A stretch of 64,000 bases of DNA from Galdieria sulphuraria. Taxonomy: Eukaryota > Rhodophyta > Bangiophyceae > Galdieriales > Galdieriaceae. The stretch spans positions 62,001 to 126,000 of the forward strand of contig NW_005178467.1 in assembly GCF_000341285.1 (NCBI RefSeq), read 5' to 3'. Below are positions 36,089 to 48,925 of this stretch, piece by piece (within the stretch, counting starts at the first letter, position 1; each line of letters begins with the position of its first letter). The notes beneath the pieces are model-generated. The model had not been told where the DNA came from and ran no database searches. It worked only from the letters and a program-made list of their open reading frames with translations. The position numbers were made by a program, and so were the translations under genes.

Positions 36089-38796
36089 ATGGAAGAACAT
36101 AATGCTTCCAGTTCTATGCCTCGTTTAAAGTATTCAGGGTCTGAAATATCAACCAGTTCTTTGGGTAATCTTTCTAGGACTTCCAGTGAGCAGGATGTGA
36201 TACAAATAGACTCTCTTCAATGGAAAGAAGATTGGCAACACTTGGAGAACTTGTGTCGTTCTTATCAAGAACGTATTGCTTCCTTGGAAGATGAGATTCA
36301 AGCACTAGTCACAGCTGAAACTTCACAGTCTTCTATTTTGAGTCAATATAAAGCAAGAAATGCGGATTGGAAGGGGCGCGGTTGTATGCAACGTGAACAC
36401 AAACTCCCTCGCCTATTGGAAGAAAGACTTTTCACTATAGCCATTCATCTATTTGAAGGTGAGGTCCTAAGACTACGGCAAGAACTTGAAAGGACTGTGC
36501 ACCATTTGGAACAATTGCCTCAGACTGTGGAAGCAGCTGATCGTTTGATTACTCAAGAGTTGCAAAGGATACGCTTATTGGATACAGTTATGCCCACTTT
36601 TCAGTTTCCGGGAAATGCAGTAGCCTTTGAAGCCATTATCAAAGGATATTCCACTGTTGAGGATGTCGAATATGTCAAAGAGTTGTGTCTTATTCTACAA
36701 ACCGGAAACTGGGAACAACTGTTTACAAAGTTTTTTCGTGCAGTTGTTCTTTTTCGGGATCATCAGTCCATCGAGTTGCAGAGAAGAGATAGAGAGTTGG
36801 ATCCCAGTTGGTATAAAGAACCTTGGTATTATACTTATGTTCAATATTTTGGTACAAAAGACAACAATCGAAGTACCTTTGATGATCTTATCGAAATGTT
36901 ACCGTATTTGGAAAGTTTAGGGTTTCGTAATTTATATTTGTTACCACATTATGAGTCACCTCTTGCAGATGGAGGTTACGATGTGAGGTATAGTTGTCTT
37001 TTGAATTCAAAGCACGAGTATATAAAAGTATTGTGGATATAGTTCTTATCGAGCTAGAAAGAATCTGGGTGGTCAGGAAGCTTATTTAAGGTTTATGAAA
37101 GTGGCAATTTTGAAAGGTTTTCGAGTAGCTACGGATGCAATATTGAATCATACTTCAGTTGAGCACAGTTGGTTTCGACGAGCTAGAAGAGGAGATAAGA
37201 GATATCTTGATTATTACTTGATAAGGAATGGTAGAAAGAAGATTGGAGAAGTGGAACGAAATGGCGATATTATTTGTCGTTATGAGGATCCTGATAAGAC
37301 CATTAGTGAGAGAGTTTGTATATTTCCGGATGTGGATCGCACACATGGCCTTTTAGTAACCCAAAACAAAGACACAGTTGTACAATTTTATCGAAGTTTT
37401 TATCCTTTTCAAGTAGATTTAGATCTCCGAAATGTTTCTGTGTTGGATGAAATATTTCATATTTTAGGTGAAGAAGTCAATCAAGGCATATTAGGAAAGA
37501 GAATGGATGCCATACCTTATTGGATAAAGAAACCAGGAACAAGTGGGGATTCTTTAAAGGAGACTCATGTTTTACATTCTCTTTTGAAGACTTATTTAAA
37601 GCATCTTTCATCTCGAGTTGTTATTATTCCAGAAGTAGTGAAAAGTGCTTCATCTGCTGCATCGTTTATTGGAAAAGAAATGCAACTTTTGGGACAACCA
37701 TGTAGTTCAGAAGGTGACTTGTTATTGGCTTTTGAAATGCAGGTAAGAAATAGAACAAGTTGAGATAAGGAATCCATTGTATGAAATGTTTCTTATTAGG
37801 CCCAATTGCGAGAAATGAATTACTTACAAACTGTTGTTCCATTTTGGAAACTATTTTTTCAGTTGCCTCGATTACCTTCCAATGCAGAATGGCTCAATTT
37901 GTTAGAACATCATGATGAAACCTATCTTAGTTTCTTCTCAGATCAAGTAGGAAACTCTTTTTAGAATGAAAATGGCTTACTTATTGTTATAGGTGAGACC
38001 TTTCATAGCTTCCTATATTGAAGAACATGGAGGTGTAGTTTATAAGAATCAAACGAGTGCTGGTTGCAGATATGCCGATTGTTTGAATCATCATGTTGAG
38101 AGATTAGCAACAGCTATTTTTACTCTTTATATGTGTCCAGGAGTTCCCTTAATCTACTATGGCTTAGAGATTGGATGGGGAAACAATCCTTCACATGCAA
38201 CTTTTGCACAGCATTGGCAACAAGAAATATTCAAGAAATTTGAGTTGCATATGTCAGAAGAGAAATGTTTTGATCCGCGAGAGTTGCAAAGAGGTCCTAT
38301 TCCAAAGACTAAGTTTGAGGAAGCTATGAATGAGAAGATCCCAACCATTGAGTTGATACGCCGATTGAATTATTTGAGAAGGCAAAGGAATAGCCTTTCA
38401 GCAACTGCTCAGGTAAGTGAAAAGGCTATTTTTTGTATTTATTACTCATCTTGATAAGATACATCCTGTTGATTCCGGTCATATTTGTTTGTTCAGCATG
38501 ATTCGAGTTGCCATCGATGATGAGCCGTTGTTATGTGTTGCCAATCTTTCCAACAATCAGATGTGTTTGACTATTCCTAATTGGCAACTTAAGCAATATC
38601 TTTCAGTAAGTGAGAAACAAAATGAATAGGGATACAATTGATTCTCTTTGTATAGATTGACGAAATGACGCATATTGCTATGACTGATTTACTAACCGAA
38701 CAAAACGTTGTCTTAATCAAACAGAAGGAAGACCCTCATTATTTATTAGACTTGCCTCCCTTTTCAAGAGCCATTCTAAACAAGTACATCAGATGA
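36089..38796 (+). CDS. GH13 glycoside hydrolase/transglycosylase, amylosucrase or trehalose-synthase-like
   Basis: Alpha-glucan-active enzyme of family GH13. Six exons: 36089-36987, 37043-37742, 37800-37946, 37993-38412, 38459-38605 and 38656-38796, with introns of 46-57 nt. 817 residues. About 270 N-terminal residues are Ser-rich then helical, as in amylosucrases but longer. The barrel then shows YESPLADGGYDVSSYR, region I VATDAILNHTSVEHSWF, region II GKRMDAIPYW (nucleophile Asp), region III VVIIPEVVKS (acid/base Glu) and region IV LLEHHDET, followed by PGVPLIYYGLEIGW. A short beta-sandwich ends the protein. All three catalytic carboxylates are present. Exact specificity cannot be set by eye. 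The fourth intron uses a GATAAG acceptor. Confidence 0.82.
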
Positions 38797-39125
38797 AGCT
38801 GCAAGCCTAGAGGGAATGAAAAGCTTATTCTTCGAAGATGAACAGCACAAGAAGAGTTCAAAACATGGTTGGAAGTCTAATTGATTGTCAAAAGTATATA
38901 AGATAGCTGTCATTATACTTTAAATGATATTTGGAGAATGGCATTACTACTTGAATATGTCTTGCTTTTGTTTGATAACCTAGACACTAGTGAAAACCTG
39001 CACAAATACCACAGTATATATGAAGTTGGACTGAGCTTTGTAAGTCTTCTCTGTTTCGTAAACTATCTTCGACACCCAAAACATGATTTGCAAATTTCAT
39101 TGATAAAATGTCTTCCATAGCTTAG
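38797..39125. other. Intergenic spacer between GH13 and methyltransferase genes
   Basis: About 330 bp, AT-rich. A 60-codon open frame (38938-39120) has no recognisable content. It probably holds the GH13 3' UTR and the promoter of the next gene. Confidence 0.5.
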
Positions 39126-39919
39126 ATGCTTTCTCAGGCTGTAGGAATAGTTTTAGGTGTGCACGCATGCTTCTTACCTTTTCTTTGGTATTTACTGTTG
39201 CCGAGCATTTCTTTCGATTTCACTAAACTTGCATAGGTGCTTTAAGAGCGCACCTTTTTGTCCTTCTACCAGCACCACAGTTTCTACTTTCATAAAAATC
39301 TGCAATGATTTCGTTGCAAGTCAAAGAATTTCACCTGATCGAGTGAAAGTTGTTGACCTTGGAAGTGGAAGTGGAACTGTTCTATTTGCAGCAGCCAAGC
39401 AGGTATACTGAGTTATTTGAGTGTCTAACTGATGGTAACACTGAAAGTAAGGGGTTTTGTTCTGTTGGTTACGAAAGAAATCCTTGGCTTGTTGCTTGGA
39501 CCAGGGCAAAAATAAAAACTCAAGGTAAGACTTTGTTGACTTTTGTGTCCATCCGATTACTTGTCTCACACTTCGTTCTCATTCATGAAGGACTATCTTC
39601 CCTTGTGAGGATCTATCGACAATCTTTGTTTTCCGCTGACCTATCTGACGTGAACATTGTTTATTTCTTTGCAGTACCTTCCATGCTTTCTGATTTAGTT
39701 AGTATCTTTATTATATTGAGTTGCTTTATAGACATTCTTTAGGAAAGAAAGTTAGATGATGATTTGCCTATCAATCGTCCTGTTCTTGTAGTGTCCAATG
39801 GCTTCTCATTGCCAAATTGGAAATATCAACAACTGAAGAAAGGTTTATATATTTATTTGCGCGAACCGAAAACAACAAAAGTGGAATCAGAAAAGAATAT
39901 GAAAGATATATTTCAATAA
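39126..39919 (+). CDS. FAM173/ATPSCKMT-like protein-lysine methyltransferase
   Basis: Small SAM-dependent methyltransferase; animal relatives modify ATP-synthase subunit c or the ADP/ATP carrier in mitochondria. Five exons: 39126-39187, 39237-39402, 39452-39524, 39591-39697 and 39743-39919, with introns of 45-66 nt. The first intron has a clear ACTAAAC branch site. The spliced 194-residue protein has an N-terminal hydrophobic helix (AVGIVLGVHACFLPFLW), APFCPSTSTTVSTF, motif I VVDLGSGSGTVLFAAAKQ, motif II GYERNPWLVAWTRAK, then NIVYFFAVPSMLSDLERKL and GFSLPNWKY. These are the FAM173 signatures in order. No single open frame covers more than two exons. Convergent with the AGC kinase; 52 bp separate the stops. 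Confidence 0.88.
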
Positions 39920-39971
39920 TCTTTGGACGAATACAGTTTATAGAACATGGACATCATTCTCGCAAATATCG

Positions 39972-41695
<1,724 letters not shown>

Positions 41696-42560
41696 GCAAA
41701 TAACTTCTTTGGCCACTTCTTACAAAATACGAGCGGGAGTTCCCTAGAAGGAGTAAATAGGTTGAACACATACAAGGCATCTACAACTCATGCCACGAAC
41801 TCCAATTTTTCAAAGAAAATGACATAAGAGCGGAAATGAGTGCTTCCAGCAACAACAGGGAATGCTAAGAGTCATGATCTTTGACTTGCAAAGAAAACAG
41901 TTGTTGTATAATATTGCAAATGTCTTTCCATCATTTTGCACCAACGAAAAATACTTGAAATGAGTTTGAGGGCTAACAGATTCCAAGGTCTAACTAAAAG
42001 CCAAAATTGATAACTTTGTATTCTGTAAAAGAATAGTACAAATAACTCATTTCAAAACTTTAGAAATATGATAATTTTAGATAGATACTTTAAGGACCTT
42101 TGTAAATGGCCATTCCATTTGTCTCTACAAGTGAATGTCACCTTATTACAATTTTGCCATTTTATATCTTAAACACAGATATTTGATATTCCGGGAAGCC
42201 CTAGAAATAAAACTACCTATTCACAGCTTTATCATGATTCTAAAGAAACTCTGAGAATGAACATGGACAATACCAATGCCAGGAGCAACTAAACTATCCT
42301 GTATTACAAGTTCCCTTTCAACTCTCAGTCCATGATTTTTTGAAGAAGTCTCTTCTAAAAAAGGCAGTAAAGTGTCCAAGACCATTGCTATAAGATACGG
42401 AAGATAACCATCGCAGAATACTGCATAGAAGATTATTCAAGCTGTAGAGACAAAAAGAAATGTAAAAGAAAGTACTTTTTTGACATACGTATTATACGGA
42501 GTGTCTCCGAAATCGATTGACTGAAAATTTTTGTCGAGCAAGGTCTACAGAGACAGAAGA
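41696..42560. other. 865-bp spacer between kinase and thioredoxin starts
   Basis: Divergent intergenic region with no supported gene, tRNA or repeat. Unusually long for this window; it should contain both promoters. Confidence 0.5.
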
Positions 42561-42934
42561 ATGGTAGTGAAGGAACTGACGTCGAAAACAGACTTTGATC
42601 ACGCTATCCAAGCAGATAAGTTGGTACGAGAAGGAAACTTTCTTTTTAAAGTCATTAAAAATTTATCTAGGTCGTCATAGACTTCTATGCAACTTGGTGT
42701 GGACCTTGTAGAATGATTTCTCCCTACCTCGAAGAACTTTCTTCGGACGCTACTTTGAACGAAAAGGGTGTCCTTTTCTACAAAGTCGACGTTGACAAGT
42801 TAGCCGATGTTGCACAAGAAGTTGGTATCACGGCGATGCCCACTTTTATTTGTTATAGGAAAGGGAAGAAGGTGGAAGAGCTGGTTGGGGCCTCAAAGGA
42901 CCGACTAAAGCATATGATAGAAAAAAACGCCTAG
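42561..42934 (+). CDS. Cytosolic thioredoxin (h-type)
   Basis: Disulfide reductase of 108 residues. Exons 42561-42623 and 42671-42934, 47-nt intron joining ADKL to VVIDFYATWCGPCRM. The active site WCGPC is intact, with the buried Asp and the cis-Pro in the conserved positions (VDVDKLADVAQEVGITAMPT) and the usual end ELVGASKDRL. No targeting sequence is visible, hence cytosolic. Confidence 0.96.
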
Positions 42935-43676
42935 TTCGTTTTTACTTTTGAAGTATTCAAATCGTTTAGTATTTGTTTCTTTTTGAAATATGTGGTACTT
43001 TTGTTGTTATTTTGTTTTGGCGTGAATATGGGTTGATAAAGGTAACATTTCAACCACTCAATATGCGTTACAGCACTCGTCAGTATTTACCAAAAAGTTC
43101 CTGTGGTGGTCTCCTAATACTTTGAAAATTACCTAGAAAACTACTTTCCTGTCTCGAAGTCAGGATTTATCTCCCAAGTGGTAAAATGTGTGATATGTCT
43201 AAAACGAAAACAAGTATTCATATGTATTCCTGATCACAACAACGACTCAACAATATCTGTTGAAGCTCCTTATGTCGAAGGTAGTGGAGAATAATGTGAC
43301 AAGTCTATCTTTACCAACTCACTTGTAAGCATTGTCTCAAGAAACAGAAACCGAAGAAATGTAAATGTTCTCCTTTCGGAAAGATTGAAAGTTTCATAGA
43401 ATGTCATACGAAACGGCCCAAGTAAAGAGAAGAGAACCTCAACTTTACAACATGAATGTAAATTCTCTGTATAATATTTTAAACTTGACTGAGTGTAACT
43501 CTGCTTCGATACAAAGAAAATTGAAAGACTGCATAATTATTTGGAGCTCCGGGTCCATATTTTAAAAAGAATTCTTAGATTGTTTCATCACATCTCAGTG
43601 TGGTGTCTACTCAAACAGCTGTTTATTAACTCACTCTCTTCTGACTCCAGTTTTATATCTTTCTGAGACTATTATT
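42935..43676. other. 740-bp spacer after thioredoxin
   Basis: No supported gene. One stretch, about 43138-43293, is open and Cys-containing (KCVICLKRK...), but no start or sensible splice sites connect to it. The region ends at the 3' end of the convergent MBL-fold gene. Confidence 0.4.
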
Positions 43677-44737
43677 TTACAACAATACATATGCTTCTCC
43701 TATGACTGGGTTGATGACTTTGGTTCTCAGTCCAGAAACTTGAATCGACTGTGCGAAAGCTTCCAAACTGCCCTTTGAGAATATTGCTCTGGAAAGCAAT
43801 CCAAAAGTATTCAAGTCATTATTCATCAAAGGCACAAGCTGATATGGTTGTAGATGTCTTACGATGTTCAAAACACTTCCTGGATCGTTTATTAGGTCGA
43901 ATTTAAAGCCCATCCATTTGACTGCAGCATTTACTACCGGAACAACCAAAGTATCTAATGATTTCATTCGCAACTCATTTAAGACCTTTTCAGGAACATT
44001 TCCGTGAGGTTCATAAAACAAACGGAAATTCTGAAAAGTCTCAAAGAGATATCCATTTTCTGGTACTTCATATGGAGGTCCTACTCTTGAACCCTATTCA
44101 GTATTTAATAACAATCGACTCTAAAAGTGCAGCTCATTTCCAAAAAACAAACCTCGTAAGCTGTAATTTGAACTAAATTACGAAAGCAGAATTGGTCACC
44201 ATGCCTTAAAAGCTGTACATTCTTGAAACCGAGTTTTTTGCATATTTCAGCTGCCTTCCTGGAAGCTGCCACTGGAATAGTCTTGTCTATTTGCTCCAAA
44301 GTTGGCACATGAGTATGATCAGGAAGACCTTGCGAAAGAACAATCAGGTCGATTCTTCCAAAATCTTCCAACTTCTTGTCCTTGAGAGACTTTTTAGCTC
44401 CTGAAAACAGAAATTGGGGACCAAAATGCAAGTTGCCAACGAGCCAAGGGTCTACGAAGACTCTCAAACTGCCAACCTATCCTAAATAAGAACTTTGTGT
44501 ATTCTATATAATAATACGTACTTGTAGACACCAACTGTTGCCTTCAAAGTGAGTGTAAGAGACACGTGTGTTACAAGACACATAACGACAACCAAGTAAG
44601 GTACCTTTGAAACGACGTCTTTTTAGTCTGTTCACAAAATCATAGTATTCTGAAAAATTCTGTCTATTTTCTTGAGGTAAACATAGAGTAGTTACAAATG
44701 AGCTTCGATCACTGCAAGTAGTCGAGTAGAATCTCAT
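43677..44737 (-). CDS. MBL-fold (metallo-beta-lactamase-like) protein, plastid or mitochondrial
   Basis: Three exons: 44522-44737, 44153-44476 and 43677-44093, with introns of 45 and 59 nt; 318 residues. The N-terminus MRFYSTTCSDRSSF looks like an organelle leader. The fold begins with VSYTHFEGNSWCLQVGSLRVFVDPWLVG, typical of plant and cyanobacterial UPF0173-like MBL proteins. The zinc motif HxHxDH is replaced by SQGLPDH: only the DH pair remains, as in a plant/cyanobacterial subgroup recalled from memory. Function unknown. Its start codon is only 19 nt from the divergent FolD start. Confidence 0.82.
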
Positions 44738-44756
44738 TCTTTCTTTCTTGAAGGAG

Positions 44757-45886
44757 ATGGCAAAGCTGATTGATGGCAAAGCTATTGCTGCAACTATTCG
44801 AGAAGAAATAAGGGTATTTGTTTCCGTTATTGCTTTGCTAGTCTAGTTTTCAAGGATGACTCCAGGTAGAAGTTAGAAAGATAGAAGCGTCCGTTGGTAA
44901 AGTCCCGGGACTTGCCACGGTACTAGTAGGGAATAGAACAGACTCTACCACTTATGTTCGAATGAAACGAAAGGCTTGTGAAGAAGTCGGTATTGAATCG
45001 TTTCACGTAGAACTTCCAGAATCCGTCTCCGAAGTAAGACTGCATAGAGTAACTAGTATCCAACTCACTTATTTTTCATAAAGGAAGAGCTTTTGAACTG
45101 TGTCGAGAGGTTCAACGCAGATCCAGCTGTTCACGGAATATTGGTTCAACTTCCACTTCCGAAGCATATCGACGAGGAGAGAGTATGTTTTGCAAAATGA
45201 GTCACTTTTGGATTTCTTATTTTTTCAAGATTCTTTCAGCCATATCTGTTGAAAAGGATGTGGATGGTTTCCACCCGTTGAATATTGGAAGACTGGCCAT
45301 GAAGTCAAGAACTCCCCGGTTTGTGCCTTGCACTCCGAGAGGTTGCATTGAGTTATTGGTTCGAAGTAACGTCAACATCGAAGGGAAGTGTGCCGTTGTG
45401 TTGGGAAGAAGTAACATAGTAGGGTTGCCGGTCTCCTTGTTACTTTTGCACCGTAACGCTACAGTCATTATTTGTCATTCCAAGACCCAGGAATTGCCAT
45501 CTGTCTGCCGTCAAGGCGATATTCTGATTGCTGCAGTAGGACGTGCCAATATGGTGAAGAGAGACTGGATAAAGCCCGGTGCCGTAGTTATCGATGTCGG
45601 TATTAACTCGATTCCCGATGCTTCCAAGAAAAGTGGGTATCGACTGGTAAGCCCAAGGAGGTTGTTTGTGTATTGACAACTAATTAGAGTCTATATAGGT
45701 TGGTGATGTTGATTTTGATGATTGTAAGGATGTTTGTGGCATGATAACACCGGTAAACAACTTACTTGACCATATCGTCTCCAAAATAAACTTTATTAGG
45801 TTCCTGGTGGGACTGGTCCAATGACTATTGCCATGTTGTTGAGAAATTGTTGTGATAGTGCCAAAGAGGCATTCGGTCTCTCGTAA
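44757..45886 (+). CDS. Methylenetetrahydrofolate dehydrogenase/cyclohydrolase (FolD/MTHFD-type)
   Basis: Bifunctional one-carbon enzyme converting methylene-THF to formyl-THF. Six exons: 44757-44813, 44866-45033, 45084-45182, 45230-45646, 45699-45752 and 45800-45886, with introns of 47-52 nt. 293 residues, the normal monofunctional FolD length. Motifs: [35 protein letters not shown] (catalytic Lys), [61 protein letters not shown], then GDVDF and [16 protein letters not shown]. No formyl-THF synthetase domain. No leader, so probably cytosolic. Confidence 0.96.
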
Positions 45887-45966
45887 ATGAAATGAGACTT
45901 CACCCTTGTCTCGGAAACTTGATTGCGATGCATTATATACGAAATGCAATAAAACAATCTTATTTG

Positions 45967-47706
45967 TTAGAAAGGAAGTTGCTGCCATACCGAAATCCAT
46001 TGTTGACTATGAAGTATTAGATAAGCTGCCACACCAGCACTATACCCTATAAAAGAATTTCAATCTCACTTTTCAGTCATTTTTTTGTACTGATTATTAC
46101 CTGCAAAGGCTCCTAATGTTGCCTTCTTCAGATACCAAAAGAAGTCCACTTTTTCAAGACCCATCAATGCAACTCCTGCAGCTGAGCCTATAATGAATAT
46201 ACTTCCTCCCGTTCCAGCACAAAAAGCGATAAGTTGCCATAAAGTACTGTCTTGTGGAAATGTGACAGAATCGTACATTCCCATACATGCAGCCACTATT
46301 GGGACATTATCAATGATTGAACTAGCCAGTCCTATAATAAATGCAACGAGTTCTAGCGAAGGAACTTTTTCACTAATATAACCTGCCCAGTCTTTCAAAA
46401 TTCCTGCACTATCTAAACAAGCGACACATAACAATATTCCAAGAAAAAATAAAATACTGGCCACATCTATTCTATTCAAGGCCGAAGTAGTCTTGAGATG
46501 CTCTCTAGTAACTGAAAGATTGGAGTCTTCTGTAGATTGTCCTACATGTAAGACATCTGTAAGAAGCCACATTGTTCCTAATCCAGCCAACATGCCTAAA
46601 TATGGAGGAAGACCTGTTATTGCTTTAAAAACTGGGACAAATAAGAGACTTGCAACACCTGTTCCCAAGACAAGGCGTCCTCGCTTGTGATCAACTGGAG
46701 AAGAAGAATGTTCAGGTTGAATGAAATGCACTTTCTCCTTGTCTTCTATTTGCCTCGTATATATTGCCAATGAGATAAGCAAAGCTGTCAATGAAGGTAT
46801 AAATAGACTATCCATGACACCAAAAGTTGATATATGCCCCTGAATCCATAACATTGTAGTAGTAACGTCGCCTATTGGAGTCCAGGCTCCTCCAGCATTG
46901 GCAGCAACAACAATTGCTGCACCAAAAAGACGCCTTTCTTCATCTGAAAGATTTGCTTTGCGCAACAATGAAACCATGACAATAGTACTAGTAAGGTTAT
47001 CCAAAACAGATGAGAGTATAAATGATATCGTTCCAGTAATCCAAAGTAACACGGACTTTTTGGAAGTCTTTATCCAATCAGTCACCAGTTGAAAGCCACG
47101 ATGTGCATCAACAACTTCTACTATAGTCATTGCTCCAATAAGAAAGAAAATAACTTCCGCAATCGAAGACAAATGGGAAGATAGCGAGTTCTGAATGGCG
47201 TCCAACTCGTACCCTTCTTTCGTCGTACTATAAGTAGACCATAATATCACCGCTGCTAACAGCGATATAGCAGTCTTGTTTAAAAGTAATATTTCCTCAA
47301 AAATAATACCACAATATGCAACAAAAAATGTAATAGAAAGTGCAAGACTTTGATGCTCTGCCAACCACGAATGCTGCAGTAAAAAGGCACCTGTGGTCAG
47401 TAGAAATAACAATGCAAGAGTTCTAGGAACATCTTGTTTTGTCTGATCCTCGGTTGAAACCTTTTCACCTTCGTTCTTTACAGGTTTTCTCCATTGCTCA
47501 CTATGTTGGTTCTCTTGCAATATAGATATGTTACTGTCTTCCACTTCTTTATCATCTGAGTAGTTTCCAACTTTCTTGCAACAAATCTGTATCAAAGATA
47601 CCCTCGCAAGTGAAAGTTTTTTTGGTTTACGAAAAATATCAACAAAAGTCCTATTACAGACAGAAGTTCGGAAATATCGTGCTTGCTGGCAACATTGAAT
47701 GAACAT
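45967..47706 (-). CDS. NhaD-type Na+/H+ antiporter, organelle-targeted
   Basis: Membrane antiporter exchanging Na+ (or Li+) for H+. Exons 46101-47706 and 45967-46046, 54-nt intron. The short last exon adds GYSAGVAAYLILHSQQ, restoring the usual end. 561 residues, about 12 hydrophobic helices. Motifs: ISFILSSVLDNLTSTIVMVSLL and AANAGGAWTPIGDVTTTMLW, then FIIGLASSIIDNVPIVAA and AGTGGSIFIIGSAAGVA, the two half-repeats with conserved Asp/Asn. The first about 95 residues are basic and Ser/Thr-rich, suggesting a plastid envelope location as in plant NHD1. Its stop lies 80 bp from the convergent FolD stop. Confidence 0.93.
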
Positions 47707-47838
47707 CGGTGATAGTATTGCCAATAGCCAATTTTGTTTCTACTCGCAAGCTTTTTCACAGTACAACTCAACAAGTGCTTTATTCACAAAAAAACATAAC
47801 ACAACAACAAGTTTCCAACTTGAAAGTTGGGGTTGTTC

Positions 47839-48435
47839 TTACTCTGCGTGTATTTCTATCGTCTTTGCGTCTTGTTTTTCTACATGTCTCTTAGGCATAG
47901 TCACAGTAAGTACACCGTCTTTACACACCGCTTTGATTTTGTCCTTCTCTACTTGCGGTGGAATGCGCAAAGACCTCTGAAAGCTTCCGTATGAACGCTC
48001 CATCCTATGATACACGACTCCATTCTTTTCACTTTCCGACTTGGCTTCGTCCTTCTTTTCTCCAGAGATAGTAATAACTTCCCCTCGGACTTCAACTTTC
48101 ACGTTTTCTCGGCTAAGTCCTGGAAGTTCAACATATGCATAGAAGCCATCTTCCTTTTCTACCAAATCAACCCGAGGCATCCACTGGTCTACTGCCATAT
48201 TTCTCGGTGTCATACTCCACGGTGAGCGAAACATGGCCCAAGGATCCTGAGCAAAAGCTAAAAGTTCATCAAAAGCCGAGTCCAAAGTACGCATAGGGCG
48301 CGAAAGCTCTCTTCTTTCAGGATCACCTGCCCTCATTCTCGTCGAACTCGATAATAGTCTTGCGGGTCTTCTATAGTTGAACACTTTCACCATTCTGGAG
48401 CAATCATCTCTTAAGATTTCTTGAACGACAAACAT
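47839..48435 (-). CDS. Small heat-shock protein (HSP20/alpha-crystallin)
   Basis: ATP-independent chaperone. Single exon; 198 residues from the first ATG (48435) or 184 from the second (48393). The latter gives MVKVFNYRRPARLLSSSTRM, a good mitochondrial presequence, so both starts deserve consideration. The alpha-crystallin domain runs from WMPRVDLVEKEDGFYAYVEL, through PGLSRENVKVEVRGEVITISG, to SFQRSLRIPPQVEKDKIKAV and DGVLTVTMPK. A perfect heat-shock element was not found just upstream. Confidence 0.94.
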   Translation of the reverse strand: MFVVQEILRDDCSRMVKVFNYRRPARLLSSSTRMRAGDPERRELSRPMRTLDSAFDELLAFAQDPWAMFRSPWSMTPRNMAVDQWMPRVDLVEKEDGFYAYVELPGLSRENVKVEVRGEVITISGEKKDEAKSESEKNGVVYHRMERSYGSFQRSLRIPPQVEKDKIKAVCKDGVLTVTMPKRHVEKQDAKTIEIHAE

Positions 48436-48563
48436 TAGAAAAGTTACGAGCCAAGGCTTGTAAGTTTCTCGCAGGTACACAGTGATACACAAACATTATT
48501 GCAGAAGCTAGTTCTTGCCACAGATGAGGCAAGAATGAAGCAACTTACATACTTAAAAATCTG

Positions 48564-48819
48564 ATGAGGAAGAATCCAGAAGAGTCATGTGAGATTTGGA
48601 ATCTTCCAGAACACAGCAAACATTTAGACAAAGATCTTGTATATCGAAACAAATTTCTTGCAAAGATTTTTTCAGTTTCTGTCTGGACGCTGGAAAACTT
48701 GCAATTTTTTGTGAGTATAGTTATGAATTGTCTATTCTTCCAAGGAGCTTTGAAAAATTGGTTAGTTACTCAGGGGACAGAATCATGACAAAGTATCAAC
48801 GCGTGTTGAAACTACTTGA
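48564..48819 (+). CDS. Possible small hypothetical gene upstream of the heme-oxygenase-like gene
   Basis: An ATG at 48564 opens a frame (MRKNPEESCEIWNLPEHSKH...) that meets a good donor, GTGAGT, at 48711. With the acceptor GGTTAG (intron 48711-48765, 55 nt) it would end at 48819 as a 66-residue protein. No family is recognised. Another frame across the same DNA (to 48868) is also open and lysine-rich. It could equally be noncoding 5' sequence of the next gene. Confidence 0.25.
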
Positions 48820-48925
48820 AGAGAGGAAACAAACGAGAGAAGTTATTTACAAAAAAATTGCTCGCTGAGGTTACTTTTACAACGTGAAGTATTGGAAGAT
48901 AATCGAATTATGGAATAGAATAAAA

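Noticed and set aside
39350-39742. Long plus-strand frame of 130 codons
   Set aside because: It reads through three introns of the FAM173-like gene; only pieces are coding.
43062-43293. Possible small Cys-containing protein after thioredoxin
   Set aside because: Joining the two pieces would need an intron of about 28 nt, shorter than any other here.
46066-46100. Alternative C-terminus of the NhaD antiporter (NNQYKKMTEK)
   Set aside because: It is intron read-through; splicing restores a hydrophobic family-like end.
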